A stretch of 64,000 nt of DNA from Chloroflexota bacterium (GTDB taxonomy: Bacteria > Chloroflexota > Limnocylindria > Limnocylindrales > CSP1-4): positions 62,001 through 126,000 of the forward strand of contig JAHBUZ010000007.1 of the NCBI GenBank assembly GCA_019637815.1, given 5' to 3'. Below the pieces are notes generated by a model that saw only the letters and a list, made by a program, of their open reading frames with translations, was not told the DNA's origin and made no database searches. The translations under genes and the position numbers were made by a program. Positions 26,952 through 35,902 of the stretch are shown here, piece by piece; within the stretch, counting starts at the first letter, position 1, and each line of letters starts with the position of its first letter.

Positions 26952-27468
26952 CGAGGAAGTCGAGGACCAGTCGGGCGTTCGCCTCGACGGTCGTGTCCAC
27001 GGTCTCCAGCCGGATCTCGGGGGTCAGCGGTGGCTCGTAGGGGTCATCCACACCGGTCAGGTCGGTCACCTCGCCGCTGCGTGCCTTGGCGTACCAGCCC
27101 TTGACGTCGCGCGCCTCGCAGACATCCAGTGGCGTGTCCACGAAGACCTCCACGAATGCATCCGAGGGGAGCATCCCGCGGACCTCGTCCCGTGTCGCGC
27201 GATAGGGGCTCACCGCGGCCACGATGGCGATGCCCCCGTGCCGCACGACCTCACCGGCCACGTAGCCGATGCGCCGGACGTTGGTGTCCCGGTCCTCGCG
27301 GCTGAAGCCGAGACCCTTCGAGAGATGGGTCCGCACGACGTCCCCGTCCAGCACCGTGACCTCACGGCCACGTGCCCGCACGAGGTCGATGACCATGTCC
27401 GCGGTCGTGGACTTGCCCGAGCCCGAGAGGCCCGTGAACCAGACGCAGACCCCGGACCGGACGCTCAT
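26923..27468 (-). CDS. cysC: Adenylylsulfate (APS) kinase
   Basis: The 181-residue protein has the P-loop FTGLSGSGKST (residues 11-21), the DGDVVRTHLSKGLGFSREDR segment and VKGWYAKARSGEV, all typical of CysC. It makes PAPS, the donor for sulfotransferases and assimilatory reduction. No sulfurylase or PAPS reductase gene is nearby. The adjacent polysaccharide locus might use PAPS for sulfation, but no sulfotransferase is visible in this window. The length matches stand-alone bacterial CysC. Confidence 0.93.
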   Translation of the reverse strand: MSVRSGVCVWFTGLSGSGKSTTADMVIDLVRARGREVTVLDGDVVRTHLSKGLGFSREDRDTNVRRIGYVAGEVVRHGGIAIVAAVSPYRATRDEVRGMLPSDAFVEVFVDTPLDVCEARDVKGWYAKARSGEVTDLTGVDDPYEPPLTPEIRLETVDTTVEANARLVLDFLDARGDLAPA

Positions 27469-27532
27469 CGATGTGGCCCCTGCGGGTCACGCGGTCGGTC
27501 GTGCGCCGCGCGACGCGACCGGGGACCGTCCA

Positions 27533-29278
27533 TCACCCGAACATCGACTCGTCGAAGGAGATGCCGCCGGCCTCCTCCAGCTCGCCGCGCTGCGGCTGGT
27601 ACCAGTCGTCGAACGCGCTCGCCCGGACCTGGACCAGCTGCGTCGCGTCGAGTGGTCGGTCCGCGCGCTCGATGAGCTGGTACACATGCCAGCCGTCCTC
27701 GGTCTCGATGGGCTCGGTGACCCCACCCGGCTCCAGCGCGACGACCGCCGCCTGTGCCTCCAGGGGCACCTGGGCCTCCGTGCGCCAGCCGATGTCACCA
27801 CCGGTGGGTCCCTCAGCGCCATCGGACATCTCCATGGCGAGGGCGGCGAAGTCGACGTCCGGCTCGGCGAGCGCGGTCTCCAGGTCCGTGCGGCGCTGCG
27901 CGAGCGGTGGCTCGTAGTCCTCGAACCGGATGAGGTGATAGCCGAAGGCGGAGCGGACCGGGCCCACGATGTCACCCGGCTGGAGCGTGCCCAGGTTGTC
28001 GAACAGCGGATCGGCGAACTCGGGGACCATGCGGTCGCGATCGAACCAGCCCAGCTCGCCACCCGAGCTCGCGTTGCTCGTGTCCGCGCTGTGCTCTGCG
28101 GCGAGCCGCACGAAGGCGGCCTCGCGGGTCGCAGGGTCGGTGATGGCTGTCAGCTGGTTCGCGAGCAGGCCAGCCTGGGCAGCCGCGACCGTCCATGACG
28201 GATCATCATCCGGGAGGTCACCACCCGAGGCGAGGCCCGGGTCGTCCTCCGGCGAGATGAGGATGTGCGCGGCACGCACGCGACCGGAATCCGCATCCGG
28301 ATCCGACTGCGTGTCACCCGAGAGGAAGATCTCCGCGAGATGGACCTGCGGCTGGTCACCCGTGGTCGCGCTCGCCACGACGCTGTCCTCGAGCCGCTGC
28401 GCGATGGTCTCCATCCGGACGTTCTGACGGAACGCGTCCCATGACACGGGCAGGTCATCCTGGAACGTGGGGTCCATGACGGGTGGCTCGATGGCCGTGA
28501 GCCGCGCGATGAGGTAGGTGCCGTCCTCGTCCTGGAGGAGCGGCGTGTCCTGGCCTTCCGCCAGCCCGAACAGCGCGACCACGAGGGTCCGGTCGAGGGT
28601 CGCGTCATCGGCGGTGATGGTGCCGTAGTCGCCGTCCGGGGTGGCGGTGGTCACGGTGCCGTACTCGCGTGCCACGGTCGCGAAGTCCGTGCCGGCCGCG
28701 AGCGCGGCCTCGGCGGCACGCGCATCCGCGAGCGCCTGCTGGCGCCCGGTCGCGTCCTCGACCTCCGGGGCCACCTGGATGATGGAGACGCGCCGCATCT
28801 CGGGGCGCATGCTGGCCGCATCCACCGCGGCGTCCAGCTCCGCGTCGGAGATCGTGATGCCCTGCTCCGCTGCCAGCTGCCCCTGGTAGGTGAGATCCAC
28901 CAGCTCGAAGATGGCGTCCGACGCGTACGACTGCTGGGCCGTGGAGATCGCCTGGCGACGTGCCAACGCCTGGTCGCTGGTGAGATCACCGGCGGCGACC
29001 GACTCGGTCACCCGACGGTCCGCCCGATCGAGGCGGAAGCTCAGGAGTTGGGCACGGTCGACCCACTGGTCGCGCGAGATGGACGCGCCATTGACGGTGG
29101 CGACCGAGCGCAGGTGCTGGTCCCAGAACTGCCAGGCCACGCCGATGACGATGACCGCGACGACAGCGATGGTCAGGCCGATGAAGGCCATGGTGACGCG
29201 CCGCTGGAAGCGCTCCTCGGGATCGAGCGGCCGCCGCTGTGCGGACCCGCCGCCACGGGATCGAAGGTTGGACGTCAT
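27533..29278 (-). CDS. Membrane-anchored SurA/PpiD-like parvulin peptidyl-prolyl isomerase
   Basis: The 581-residue protein has a cytoplasmic basic N-terminus, one transmembrane helix (about residues 29-51) and a SurA_N-like chaperone region. A complete parvulin domain follows (AAHILI, GGELGWFDRDRMVPEF, FGYHLIRFED), then a second, shorter degenerate parvulin-like unit (GGDIGWRTEAQVP, DGWHVYQLIER). It should fold proteins outside the membrane. It lies divergently to the polysaccharide exporter genes, with a 244-nt spacer between the two starts. No other secretion gene adjoins it. Confidence 0.87.
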   Translation of the reverse strand: MTSNLRSRGGGSAQRRPLDPEERFQRRVTMAFIGLTIAVVAVIVIGVAWQFWDQHLRSVATVNGASISRDQWVDRAQLLSFRLDRADRRVTESVAAGDLTSDQALARRQAISTAQQSYASDAIFELVDLTYQGQLAAEQGITISDAELDAAVDAASMRPEMRRVSIIQVAPEVEDATGRQQALADARAAEAALAAGTDFATVAREYGTVTTATPDGDYGTITADDATLDRTLVVALFGLAEGQDTPLLQDEDGTYLIARLTAIEPPVMDPTFQDDLPVSWDAFRQNVRMETIAQRLEDSVVASATTGDQPQVHLAEIFLSGDTQSDPDADSGRVRAAHILISPEDDPGLASGGDLPDDDPSWTVAAAQAGLLANQLTAITDPATREAAFVRLAAEHSADTSNASSGGELGWFDRDRMVPEFADPLFDNLGTLQPGDIVGPVRSAFGYHLIRFEDYEPPLAQRRTDLETALAEPDVDFAALAMEMSDGAEGPTGGDIGWRTEAQVPLEAQAAVVALEPGGVTEPIETEDGWHVYQLIERADRPLDATQLVQVRASAFDDWYQPQRGELEEAGGISFDESMFG

Positions 29279-29522
29279 GCTCTGCTCAGGTGGTGGAGTG
29301 CTGGGTCCGTCCGCCGTGGATCGGATGCCGGCGCGGGGCGCGCAGGCACGACGACCCTCGGTCGACGGCGCCGTAGTCTAGCGCACGCGCGGGACGAGCC
29401 GGTCGCGATCACGGTCCCGGCCATGTCGCGAGGGGATCCGACGGGTCGCGCCGGAGGGGCTGGCGTTCGCTGCCCCGACCCCATCGTCCGACCGACCGCG
29501 GGTCCGGGGGGTCCGTGGTACC

Positions 29523-30452
29523 GTGGCGCCTCCCATGCAGATCGCATCCGACGCGCCCGCGACCTTCCGGAGCAGCGCGGACCGACCCGGGGCGATGGCA
29601 CTCCTCGTCACGGCGGTCCGCGAGGCCCTGTCGCGCCAGCGACTCATCCGCTACCTGGTGCGCGCGGAGATCAAGAAGAAGGGCACGGACACGGTCCTGG
29701 GCAACGTGTGGTGGGTCCTCGACCCGCTCGTGTCGCTGTCGGTGTACGTGTTCGTGTTCGGCACCGTGTTCGCGCGCAACCAGCAGGACTTCGCGGTGTT
29801 CCTGATCGCGGCCATGATCCCCTTCAAGTGGTTCACGGGCACGCTCTCGGACGCGGTCTCCTCGGTGACCGCGAACGGGTCGCTCATCAAGCAGATCCAG
29901 TTCCCCAAGATCGTGCTGCCGCTCGTGGTCAACGGGTCGGGCCTCATGAACCTGCTGGTCGGCTTCGGGGTGCTCCTCGGGTTCGTGATCGTGCTCTACC
30001 CGGCGCACCTGAGCACGATGCTCCTGCTGTTCCCGGTCATCGCGATCATCCAGGGCGTGATGATGCTGGGCTTCTCGTTCTTCCTCGCTGCGGCGACCGT
30101 GTTCTATCGGGACGTGGGCATCGTCATCGGGCACCTGCTGCGCCTGCTGTTCTACGTGGCGCCCATCCTGTGGAGCTTCGAGGCGGCCGGTGGGCGTGGC
30201 TCGCTCATCCGCAACGCGGTCGGTGACGAGTTCTTCACGATCCTGCGCTACAACCCCGTGGCGGTCCTGCTGGAGACGTTCCGGACCATCACGTACGGGG
30301 TGCCGCTACCGGACGGCGGCTGGCGACACGCCACGCTGGCGGACCTCGAGTGGGTCGGGCTCGGCGCGGTGCTCCTCATGTCCATCGCGATCCTGGTGCT
30401 GGGCACCATCTTCTTCAAACGGCTCGAGCCGCAGTTCGCGAAGGTGCTCTGA
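29523..30452 (+). CDS. Polysaccharide ABC exporter permease (Wzm/TagG-type)
   Basis: The 309-residue protein has a cytoplasmic N-terminus with LIRYLVRAEIKKKGTDTVLG, then six hydrophobic segments typical of the ABC2 polysaccharide exporters, including VFVFGTVFARNQQDFAVFL and PILWSFEAAGG. The GTG at 29523 is about 12 nt after a G-run resembling a ribosome binding site; an ATG at 29535 is the alternative. The ATPase gene starts on its last base (TGATG). It probably exports the glycan built by the enzymes encoded downstream. Confidence 0.87.
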   Translation: MAPPMQIASDAPATFRSSADRPGAMALLVTAVREALSRQRLIRYLVRAEIKKKGTDTVLGNVWWVLDPLVSLSVYVFVFGTVFARNQQDFAVFLIAAMIPFKWFTGTLSDAVSSVTANGSLIKQIQFPKIVLPLVVNGSGLMNLLVGFGVLLGFVIVLYPAHLSTMLLLFPVIAIIQGVMMLGFSFFLAAATVFYRDVGIVIGHLLRLLFYVAPILWSFEAAGGRGSLIRNAVGDEFFTILRYNPVAVLLETFRTITYGVPLPDGGWRHATLADLEWVGLGAVLLMSIAILVLGTIFFKRLEPQFAKVL

Positions 30453-31420
30453 TGAGCCAGGGCATCACGGACGCCCCGAGCGCGCCGCTCGTCGATCCGG
30501 ACACCGACCAGAGCATCACGGACGTCGAGCCCGTGGCGATCGCCCGACCCATCGACGAGACCGCGCCGCCGGCCCTCGCGGTCCGGGAGCTGGGCGTCCA
30601 GTACAACCTCCGCTTCGGCAAGAACACCCGGATGCGCACCAGCTTCCGGAACGCGCTCCGACGCGAGCAGAGCGACCGGACGTTCTGGGCCCTCCGCAAC
30701 GCGACCTTCACGGTGCACCGGGGTGAGTCCGTCGGCGTCATCGGGCCCAACGGTGCCGGCAAGAGCACCCTGCTGCTGGTGCTGGCGGGGATCATCACCC
30801 CCTCGGAGGGCGTGGTGGAGGTCAACGGCCACATCTCGACGCTGCTGAGCCTCCAGGCCGGCTTCGACCAGGACCTGTCGGGGCTGGACAACATCGCGCT
30901 CGCCGGGGCGCTCATGGGCATCCCCCACGACACGATGCAGCGCATCACGCCGGACGTCATCGAGTTCGCGGACCTGGGCAAGTTCATCGACGCCCCGCTC
31001 AAGACCTACAGCTCTGGCATGCGCGCGCGACTGGGCTTCTCCATCGCGACCGCCGTCGACCCGGACATCCTGCTCCTCGACGAGGTCCTCCAGACCGGGG
31101 ACGAGGTGTTCCGCGAGAAGAGCCGACAGCGCATCATCTCGGTGCTCCAGGCAGCCAAGGCCGTGGTCCTCGTGACCCATGACATGACCTGGGTGACGGA
31201 GTTCTGCACCCGCGCGCTGCTCATCGAGGATGGCCGCGTGGCGCTCGACGGCGCCCCCGAGGAGGTGGTGCGCGTCCACCGCGAGCATTCGCAGGCGCGC
31301 CGGGCCGCACGGCGGGAGGCCATCGACCGGATGCGACGCGGGGAGATCGCCATCGACGCCGCGGACCTGCGCCGGCTCGAGGAGCCCAAGGGCAGGGGGA
31401 GCCGGCGGAGCGCCGAGTGA
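30452..31420 (+). CDS. Polysaccharide ABC exporter ATPase (Wzt/TagH-type)
   Basis: The 322-residue protein has Walker A GPNGAGKST (98-106), signature YSSGMRARLGFSIA and Walker B DILLLDEVL, with the VRELGVQYNLRF start typical of the O-antigen/teichoic acid exporter subfamily. It has an extra N-terminal stretch of about 40 residues. It lacks the long C-terminal carbohydrate-binding domain of Wzt from E. coli O9a, so chain-length coupling is probably different. The ATG at 30452 shares a base with the permease stop. Open frame further upstream only shadows the permease. Confidence 0.87.
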   Translation: MSQGITDAPSAPLVDPDTDQSITDVEPVAIARPIDETAPPALAVRELGVQYNLRFGKNTRMRTSFRNALRREQSDRTFWALRNATFTVHRGESVGVIGPNGAGKSTLLLVLAGIITPSEGVVEVNGHISTLLSLQAGFDQDLSGLDNIALAGALMGIPHDTMQRITPDVIEFADLGKFIDAPLKTYSSGMRARLGFSIATAVDPDILLLDEVLQTGDEVFREKSRQRIISVLQAAKAVVLVTHDMTWVTEFCTRALLIEDGRVALDGAPEEVVRVHREHSQARRAARREAIDRMRRGEIAIDAADLRRLEEPKGRGSRRSAE

Positions 31421-31457
31421 GCCAGGCCCAGGGTCCATATCGAGTCGCCGTCCGGTG

Positions 31458-32510
31458 ATGCGCGCGCTCATGCTGCCGGCCCAGTCCAACCCGTACCAGG
31501 GACTCCTGGCCGCCGCGCTGGGCGAAGCCGGTGTCGAGGTCGTCATGGCGGACGGTCCGGCACGCTTCCCGGTGCTGCCGCTCCTGACCGCGTGGCTGCG
31601 AGCAGGTCGACCATCCGTGGTCCATCTCCACTGGGCGCACCGCTACCTGCGGCCCGTCCTGGGCATGCGCCGGATGCCCCCGCGACGCACGCTCCTGGAG
31701 CTGCGGCTCCTGAAGCGGGCCGGGGTGCGCCTGGTCTGGACCGTCCACAACGTGGGAGGGCACGAGGGGACCCGCGACCGCGAGGAGCAGGCGGCACATC
31801 GGGCGATCGTCGAGACGAGCGACGCGGTCATCTGCCACTGTGAGGCCGCGCGGCAGCTGACCATCGAGGCGTATGAGCTGCCGCCGGCGCTCCACGATCG
31901 GCTCCACGTGGTGCCGCACGGCGACTATGCAGGCGTCTACCCGGACACCATGGACCGCGAGACCGCACGAGCCGCGCTCGGGGCGGGCCCCGCGGACCGG
32001 GTGTTCCTGTTCCTCGGCCAGATCCGGCCCTACAAGGGGGTCGAGGATCTCATCGACGCGTTCCGTGCCCTCGACCGACCCGACACCCGGCTGGTCATCG
32101 CCGGCCGCACGTCCGGCGTGGGCATGAACCGCCGGCTCACCGACCGGATGGGCGGCGATCCGCGCATCCTGTTCGTGCCGGGGCTCGTGCCGGACGAGAT
32201 GATGCAGGTCTACCTCCGGGGCGCGGATGCGGCGGCCCTGCCGTATCGCGATGTGCTCACGTCCGGATCGGCGATCCTGGCGCTCACCTTCGGACTACCG
32301 GTCGTGGCGCCGGGCATCGGCTGCCTGCCCGAGACGCTCGAAGGGTGCTCGGTGCTGTACGACCCGGCCACGCCGGATGGCCTGCGCGACGCGCTCGACC
32401 GGGCGCTGGCGAGCGACCTGGGGGCACTGGGCGAGCGCGCGACGGCGATGGCACGGTCGCTCGACTGGCAGACGATCGCGCGTCGGACCGCGGAGCTGTA
32501 TCGCGGCTGA
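31458..32510 (+). CDS. GT4-type glycosyltransferase
   Basis: The 350-residue protein has a GT-B fold: N-terminal LPAQSNPYQGLLAAALGEAG, WTVHNVGGHEG, then a C-terminal donor domain with FLGQIRPYKGVEDLIDAF and a LPYRDVLTSGSAILALTFG segment in place of the usual E-x7-E loop. The ATG at 31458 is preceded by a GTG one codon earlier that could serve equally. It lies 37 nt after the exporter ATPase and belongs to the same transcription unit. Specific sugar unknown; GT4 enzymes near exporters often transfer mannose or glucose. Confidence 0.82.
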   Translation: MRALMLPAQSNPYQGLLAAALGEAGVEVVMADGPARFPVLPLLTAWLRAGRPSVVHLHWAHRYLRPVLGMRRMPPRRTLLELRLLKRAGVRLVWTVHNVGGHEGTRDREEQAAHRAIVETSDAVICHCEAARQLTIEAYELPPALHDRLHVVPHGDYAGVYPDTMDRETARAALGAGPADRVFLFLGQIRPYKGVEDLIDAFRALDRPDTRLVIAGRTSGVGMNRRLTDRMGGDPRILFVPGLVPDEMMQVYLRGADAAALPYRDVLTSGSAILALTFGLPVVAPGIGCLPETLEGCSVLYDPATPDGLRDALDRALASDLGALGERATAMARSLDWQTIARRTAELYRG

Positions 32511-32556
32511 CGGGCAGGCCGCCGCCGGGTGGCCACTCCTCGACCAGTCGCGCGAT

Positions 32557-33666
32557 TCAGCCCCGGAGTCGTGCGGCCAGGATGGCCGCGATGCGCTCCC
32601 CGGCGTGGCCATCCCAGAGCGGCGGCCCCTCCGCCGGCCCTGCCAGCTCCCCGCGGAGTGCCGCATCGACCATCGGGCCCAGTGCCTCCGGCTCGACCAG
32701 CCGGTTGGTGCCGTGCGTGATGGTCACGGGCCGCTCGGTGTTCGGCCGCAGCGTGAGGCACGGGATGCGCAGCACCGTCGTCTCCTCCTGGATGCCGCCG
32801 CTGTCGGTGACCACGACGGCCGCACCACGCACCAGCGACAGGAACTCCAGGTAGCCGAGCGGCTCGATGACCGCGATGCCCGCCACCTCGCGCAGCCCGG
32901 CCGCCTCGAGACGTCCCCGACCCCGCGGATGGAGCGGCAGCACGACCGGCAACCGCGCGGCGAGCTCCCGGAGCGCGGCGACGAGGCGACCCGCAGCCTC
33001 CGGCGTGTCCACGTTCGCCGGCCGGTGGAGCGTCGCCACGGCGTAGCGCTCGGGCACGCCCAGCCGCTCGCGCACCGGACCCGGATCGAATCGGTCGAGA
33101 TGGCGCAGCAGCGTGTCGATCATGGGATTGCCCACCATCTCGATGCGTGCCGGATCCACACCCTCGGCCCGGAGATGGTCGACCCCCTCCGGGCTGGTCA
33201 CGAACAGGAGGTCCGCGACCACGTCGGTCAGTCGCCGATTGACCTCCTCGGGCATCGTCACATCGAAGCTGCGCAGGCCCGCTTCCACGTGCGCGACGGG
33301 GATGAGCAGCTTGGCGCACACGAGCGCGGCGGCGAGCGTGGAGTTGACGTCGCCGTAGACCACGACCCACGCGGGCGGGCGGGCCACGAACTCGTCCTCG
33401 AGCGCCGCGAGCAGCGCCCCGGTCTGGTGGCCATGGCTCCCCGAGCCCACACCCAGACTGACATCAGGCGCGGGCAGGCCCAGGTCGCGGAAGAAGACGT
33501 CCGACAGCAGCGGGTCGTAGTGCTGGCCGGTGTGGACCAGCCACTGGGGCACCTCCAGCGCCGCCAGGGCGTCGATGACCGGCGCTGCCTTGATGAAGTT
33601 CGGTCGGGCGCCCACGACGTGGACCACCCGGCCGGCCGTCGCGGTGGTCGCTGCCGGGCCGGTCAT
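32557..33666 (-). CDS. wecB: UDP-N-acetylglucosamine 2-epimerase (non-hydrolysing)
   Basis: The 369-residue protein has GARPNFIKAAPVIDAL near the N-terminus, VYGDVNSTLAAALVCAKL, HVEAGLRSFD and DSGGIQEET, all diagnostic of the UDP-GlcNAc to UDP-ManNAc epimerases. I use the ATG at 33666; a GTG at 33711 would add 15 residues. It is encoded on the minus strand opposite the preceding transferase, with the large glycosyltransferase gene just upstream. With the UDP-sugar dehydrogenase at 35903 it would make UDP-ManNAcA. Confidence 0.88.
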   Translation of the reverse strand: MTGPAATTATAGRVVHVVGARPNFIKAAPVIDALAALEVPQWLVHTGQHYDPLLSDVFFRDLGLPAPDVSLGVGSGSHGHQTGALLAALEDEFVARPPAWVVVYGDVNSTLAAALVCAKLLIPVAHVEAGLRSFDVTMPEEVNRRLTDVVADLLFVTSPEGVDHLRAEGVDPARIEMVGNPMIDTLLRHLDRFDPGPVRERLGVPERYAVATLHRPANVDTPEAAGRLVAALRELAARLPVVLPLHPRGRGRLEAAGLREVAGIAVIEPLGYLEFLSLVRGAAVVVTDSGGIQEETTVLRIPCLTLRPNTERPVTITHGTNRLVEPEALGPMVDAALRGELAGPAEGPPLWDGHAGERIAAILAARLRG

Positions 33667-33720
33667 GCCGCCCACGGACCCATGCCCGTCCCCGATGTCA
33701 TGCCACTCCACTCCCAGGCT

Positions 33721-35547
33721 TCATGCCGCCCCCAGGTCCCGGTACAGATCCAGGTAGAGCGCCGCGCTCCGGCGCCAGGTCCGATGCTCGCGCACCCACG
33801 CGCCCGCTGCACGCCCGAGCGCGCGACGACGCTCGGGGTCGAACAGGAGCGGCTCCAGCACATCCGCCAGGTCGATGGGGTCATCGGGTCGGAACGATCG
33901 CCCGGTCTCATCCTCGACGATCATGTCCGTGAGCGCCGCCACCCGGCTGACGACGACGGGGATCTCCATGGCCATCGCCTCGAACGGCTTGAGGGGTGTC
34001 ACGAGCTCGCTCGGTGGCACCGGCCGGCGCGGCACCACGAACACATCGAGCAGCGAGTACCAGCTGCCGATGTCCGCATGGGCGACCCGTCCCGAGAACA
34101 CCACCGATCCGTCGTCCATGCCCGACTCCCGCTGGACCCCACCGAGACGGTCACGCTCCGGCCCGTCACCCACGATGAGACAGCGCACACCCCGACCACG
34201 CCGACGCAGCTCCGCGGTCGCCCGGATGAGGGTCTCGATGCCCTCGTAGGGTGCGAGGGTGGAGACATAGCCGATGACCGGACCGTCACCCAGCCGGAGC
34301 TGGCGCGCGAGCGCATCGTCCCGGGGGATGGGCACGAAGCGGTCCGGGTCCACGGCGTTGGGGATCACCCGGATGGCCGTGGGCTTGACGCCTCGCGCCA
34401 CGAGCCGGTCGCGCATCGCGTCCGAGAGGGTGACGACGGCCGCGACCCGCTCGATGAGGGTGGTCTCGAGCGCCGCCTCCACCTGGTCCCGGCGACTGAC
34501 GCCCACGAGGGCGGGCTGTCGGACCTGCCACGTCTCGTCACGGAAGTCGCGCACCTCGTACACGACCGGGATGCCCAGCCGCTCCCCGACCGCGAGCGCC
34601 GCCTGGAGGTTGGGCCACGGCGTGGTCGCATGGAGCACGGATGCCCCGTGCTCGCCGGCGATGGCCGCGAGCCCTTCCGCGACGAGGGTCACGTTGTGGT
34701 CGGGTCGCTCACGCATCTCGAGCGAGCGCGCCGTGAGCCGGTAGGTCACCGGTCCGACCTGCCACGTGTCGGGTGGATGGCGCCCCTCCAGGAAGTCCTC
34801 CTGCCGACGCGCCGCCACGACCGGCTCGAGCCCCAGGTCCAGCATCGCGGTCGCCACGTCCTGGGTGCGGATGGAGTACCCGGACTGACGGCCGGGGAGA
34901 CCGTTGGAGACCACGAGGACGGGACGACCGGGGCGTGCCACGTGGGGACGCCCGGCATCGGGTACGGACGGACGCCAGTCGGCATCGTGGGCGCGCTCCT
35001 GCGCCAGCGCCTGCGCGAGCACGGCCTGGGCGCTCGCCCTGCGGGGGTCGAGGCTGGCCGCGACCCGGGCGGCCCGCACCGCCTCCGGATAGCGCGCCAA
35101 CGACAGGTCGACCCGCGCCTGGAGCAGCGAGCGTTCGGCGTTGCGGTCGCCCTCGAGCGCGGCCATCCGGTCGAGGACATCGTGGGCACCCGCGAGGTCG
35201 TGGCGCTGGAGGAGCAGCCGGCCGATGTCGACCCGCGTGCGATCCGGCGTGTCCGGGGCGTCCGCGACGCGCCGGAGCATCCGCGAGACCACCGGTCCGT
35301 CGTCCAGCGCCGTCGTGCCCACGGCGCGCAGCAGCGCCGCTCGGCCATGGTCCCGCGACCCGGGCGTGGCGGCGACGGACAGGGCACGCAGGAGGTGCCC
35401 CATGAGCCGTCGCTGTCGGGGCGGCAACGTCCCCAGGGCGCGCACGGCCTGGAGCGGCTCGTCCACGGCGAGCACGGCACGCGCCCCCTGGACGGTGCGT
35501 GTCACGGGCCGCGGCAGGTGGGCACCAAGACGCCGGATGGTGGACAT
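33721..35547 (-). CDS. Large GT4 glycosyltransferase with helical N-terminal extension
   Basis: The 608-residue protein has an N-terminal region of about 200 residues with alternating Ala/Leu/Arg-rich helices that look TPR-like. A full GT-B glycosyltransferase follows: SNGLPGRQSGYSIRT, YEVRDFRDETW, GYVSTLAPYEGIETLI, EAMAMEIPVVVS. The ATG at 35547 starts the recognisable protein; the longer upstream frame is low-complexity Arg/Pro and lies in repeat DNA. It is one of several transferases of the surface glycan locus. The helical region may bind a partner enzyme. Confidence 0.78.
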   Translation of the reverse strand: MSTIRRLGAHLPRPVTRTVQGARAVLAVDEPLQAVRALGTLPPRQRRLMGHLLRALSVAATPGSRDHGRAALLRAVGTTALDDGPVVSRMLRRVADAPDTPDRTRVDIGRLLLQRHDLAGAHDVLDRMAALEGDRNAERSLLQARVDLSLARYPEAVRAARVAASLDPRRASAQAVLAQALAQERAHDADWRPSVPDAGRPHVARPGRPVLVVSNGLPGRQSGYSIRTQDVATAMLDLGLEPVVAARRQEDFLEGRHPPDTWQVGPVTYRLTARSLEMRERPDHNVTLVAEGLAAIAGEHGASVLHATTPWPNLQAALAVGERLGIPVVYEVRDFRDETWQVRQPALVGVSRRDQVEAALETTLIERVAAVVTLSDAMRDRLVARGVKPTAIRVIPNAVDPDRFVPIPRDDALARQLRLGDGPVIGYVSTLAPYEGIETLIRATAELRRRGRGVRCLIVGDGPERDRLGGVQRESGMDDGSVVFSGRVAHADIGSWYSLLDVFVVPRRPVPPSELVTPLKPFEAMAMEIPVVVSRVAALTDMIVEDETGRSFRPDDPIDLADVLEPLLFDPERRRALGRAAGAWVREHRTWRRSAALYLDLYRDLGAA

Positions 35548-35902
35548 CGCTCGGAGGACGCGCTCCCTGGGGCGGATGTGACGGGACCGTGGCCGCTGGG
35601 CCGGGCACCGGCCGCGCGGCAGCCTCGGCGCGCGTCGTGGACCCGCACCTGGGGTACCGGGCCACGAGCGACCATGGGATGCGACGCGCGATCGCGCCTC
35701 GACAGTAGCACCCACGGACCGCCGGGCGGTGGCGTCGTCGGCGGGACCCAGCCATCGAAGGCGCGGAGCCGGGCACACCGCCAGCGCGGTACGCCGCCGG
35801 GCGGGGCACTCCACCAGCGCAGCACATCGCCAGGCGCGGCACACGCCGCCAGCCCGGCACGCCGCCAGCGTGGCCTCCGGTCCCCTGCTATCGTGCCGGG
35901 CC
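35548..35902. other. Spacer with short degenerate tandem repeats
   Basis: No gene is supported in these 355 nt between divergent starts. The right part contains repeats (see 35770-35872). The left part is GC-rich without clear promoter hexamers. Confidence 0.5.
35770..35872. repeat. Six degenerate ~18-nt tandem units
   Basis: Units follow the pattern CGGCACNCCGCCAGCG with substitutions, spanning 35770-35872 just upstream of the dehydrogenase GTG. The regular step of 16-20 nt indicates slippage-generated tandem DNA in a divergent promoter region. Confidence 0.5.
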
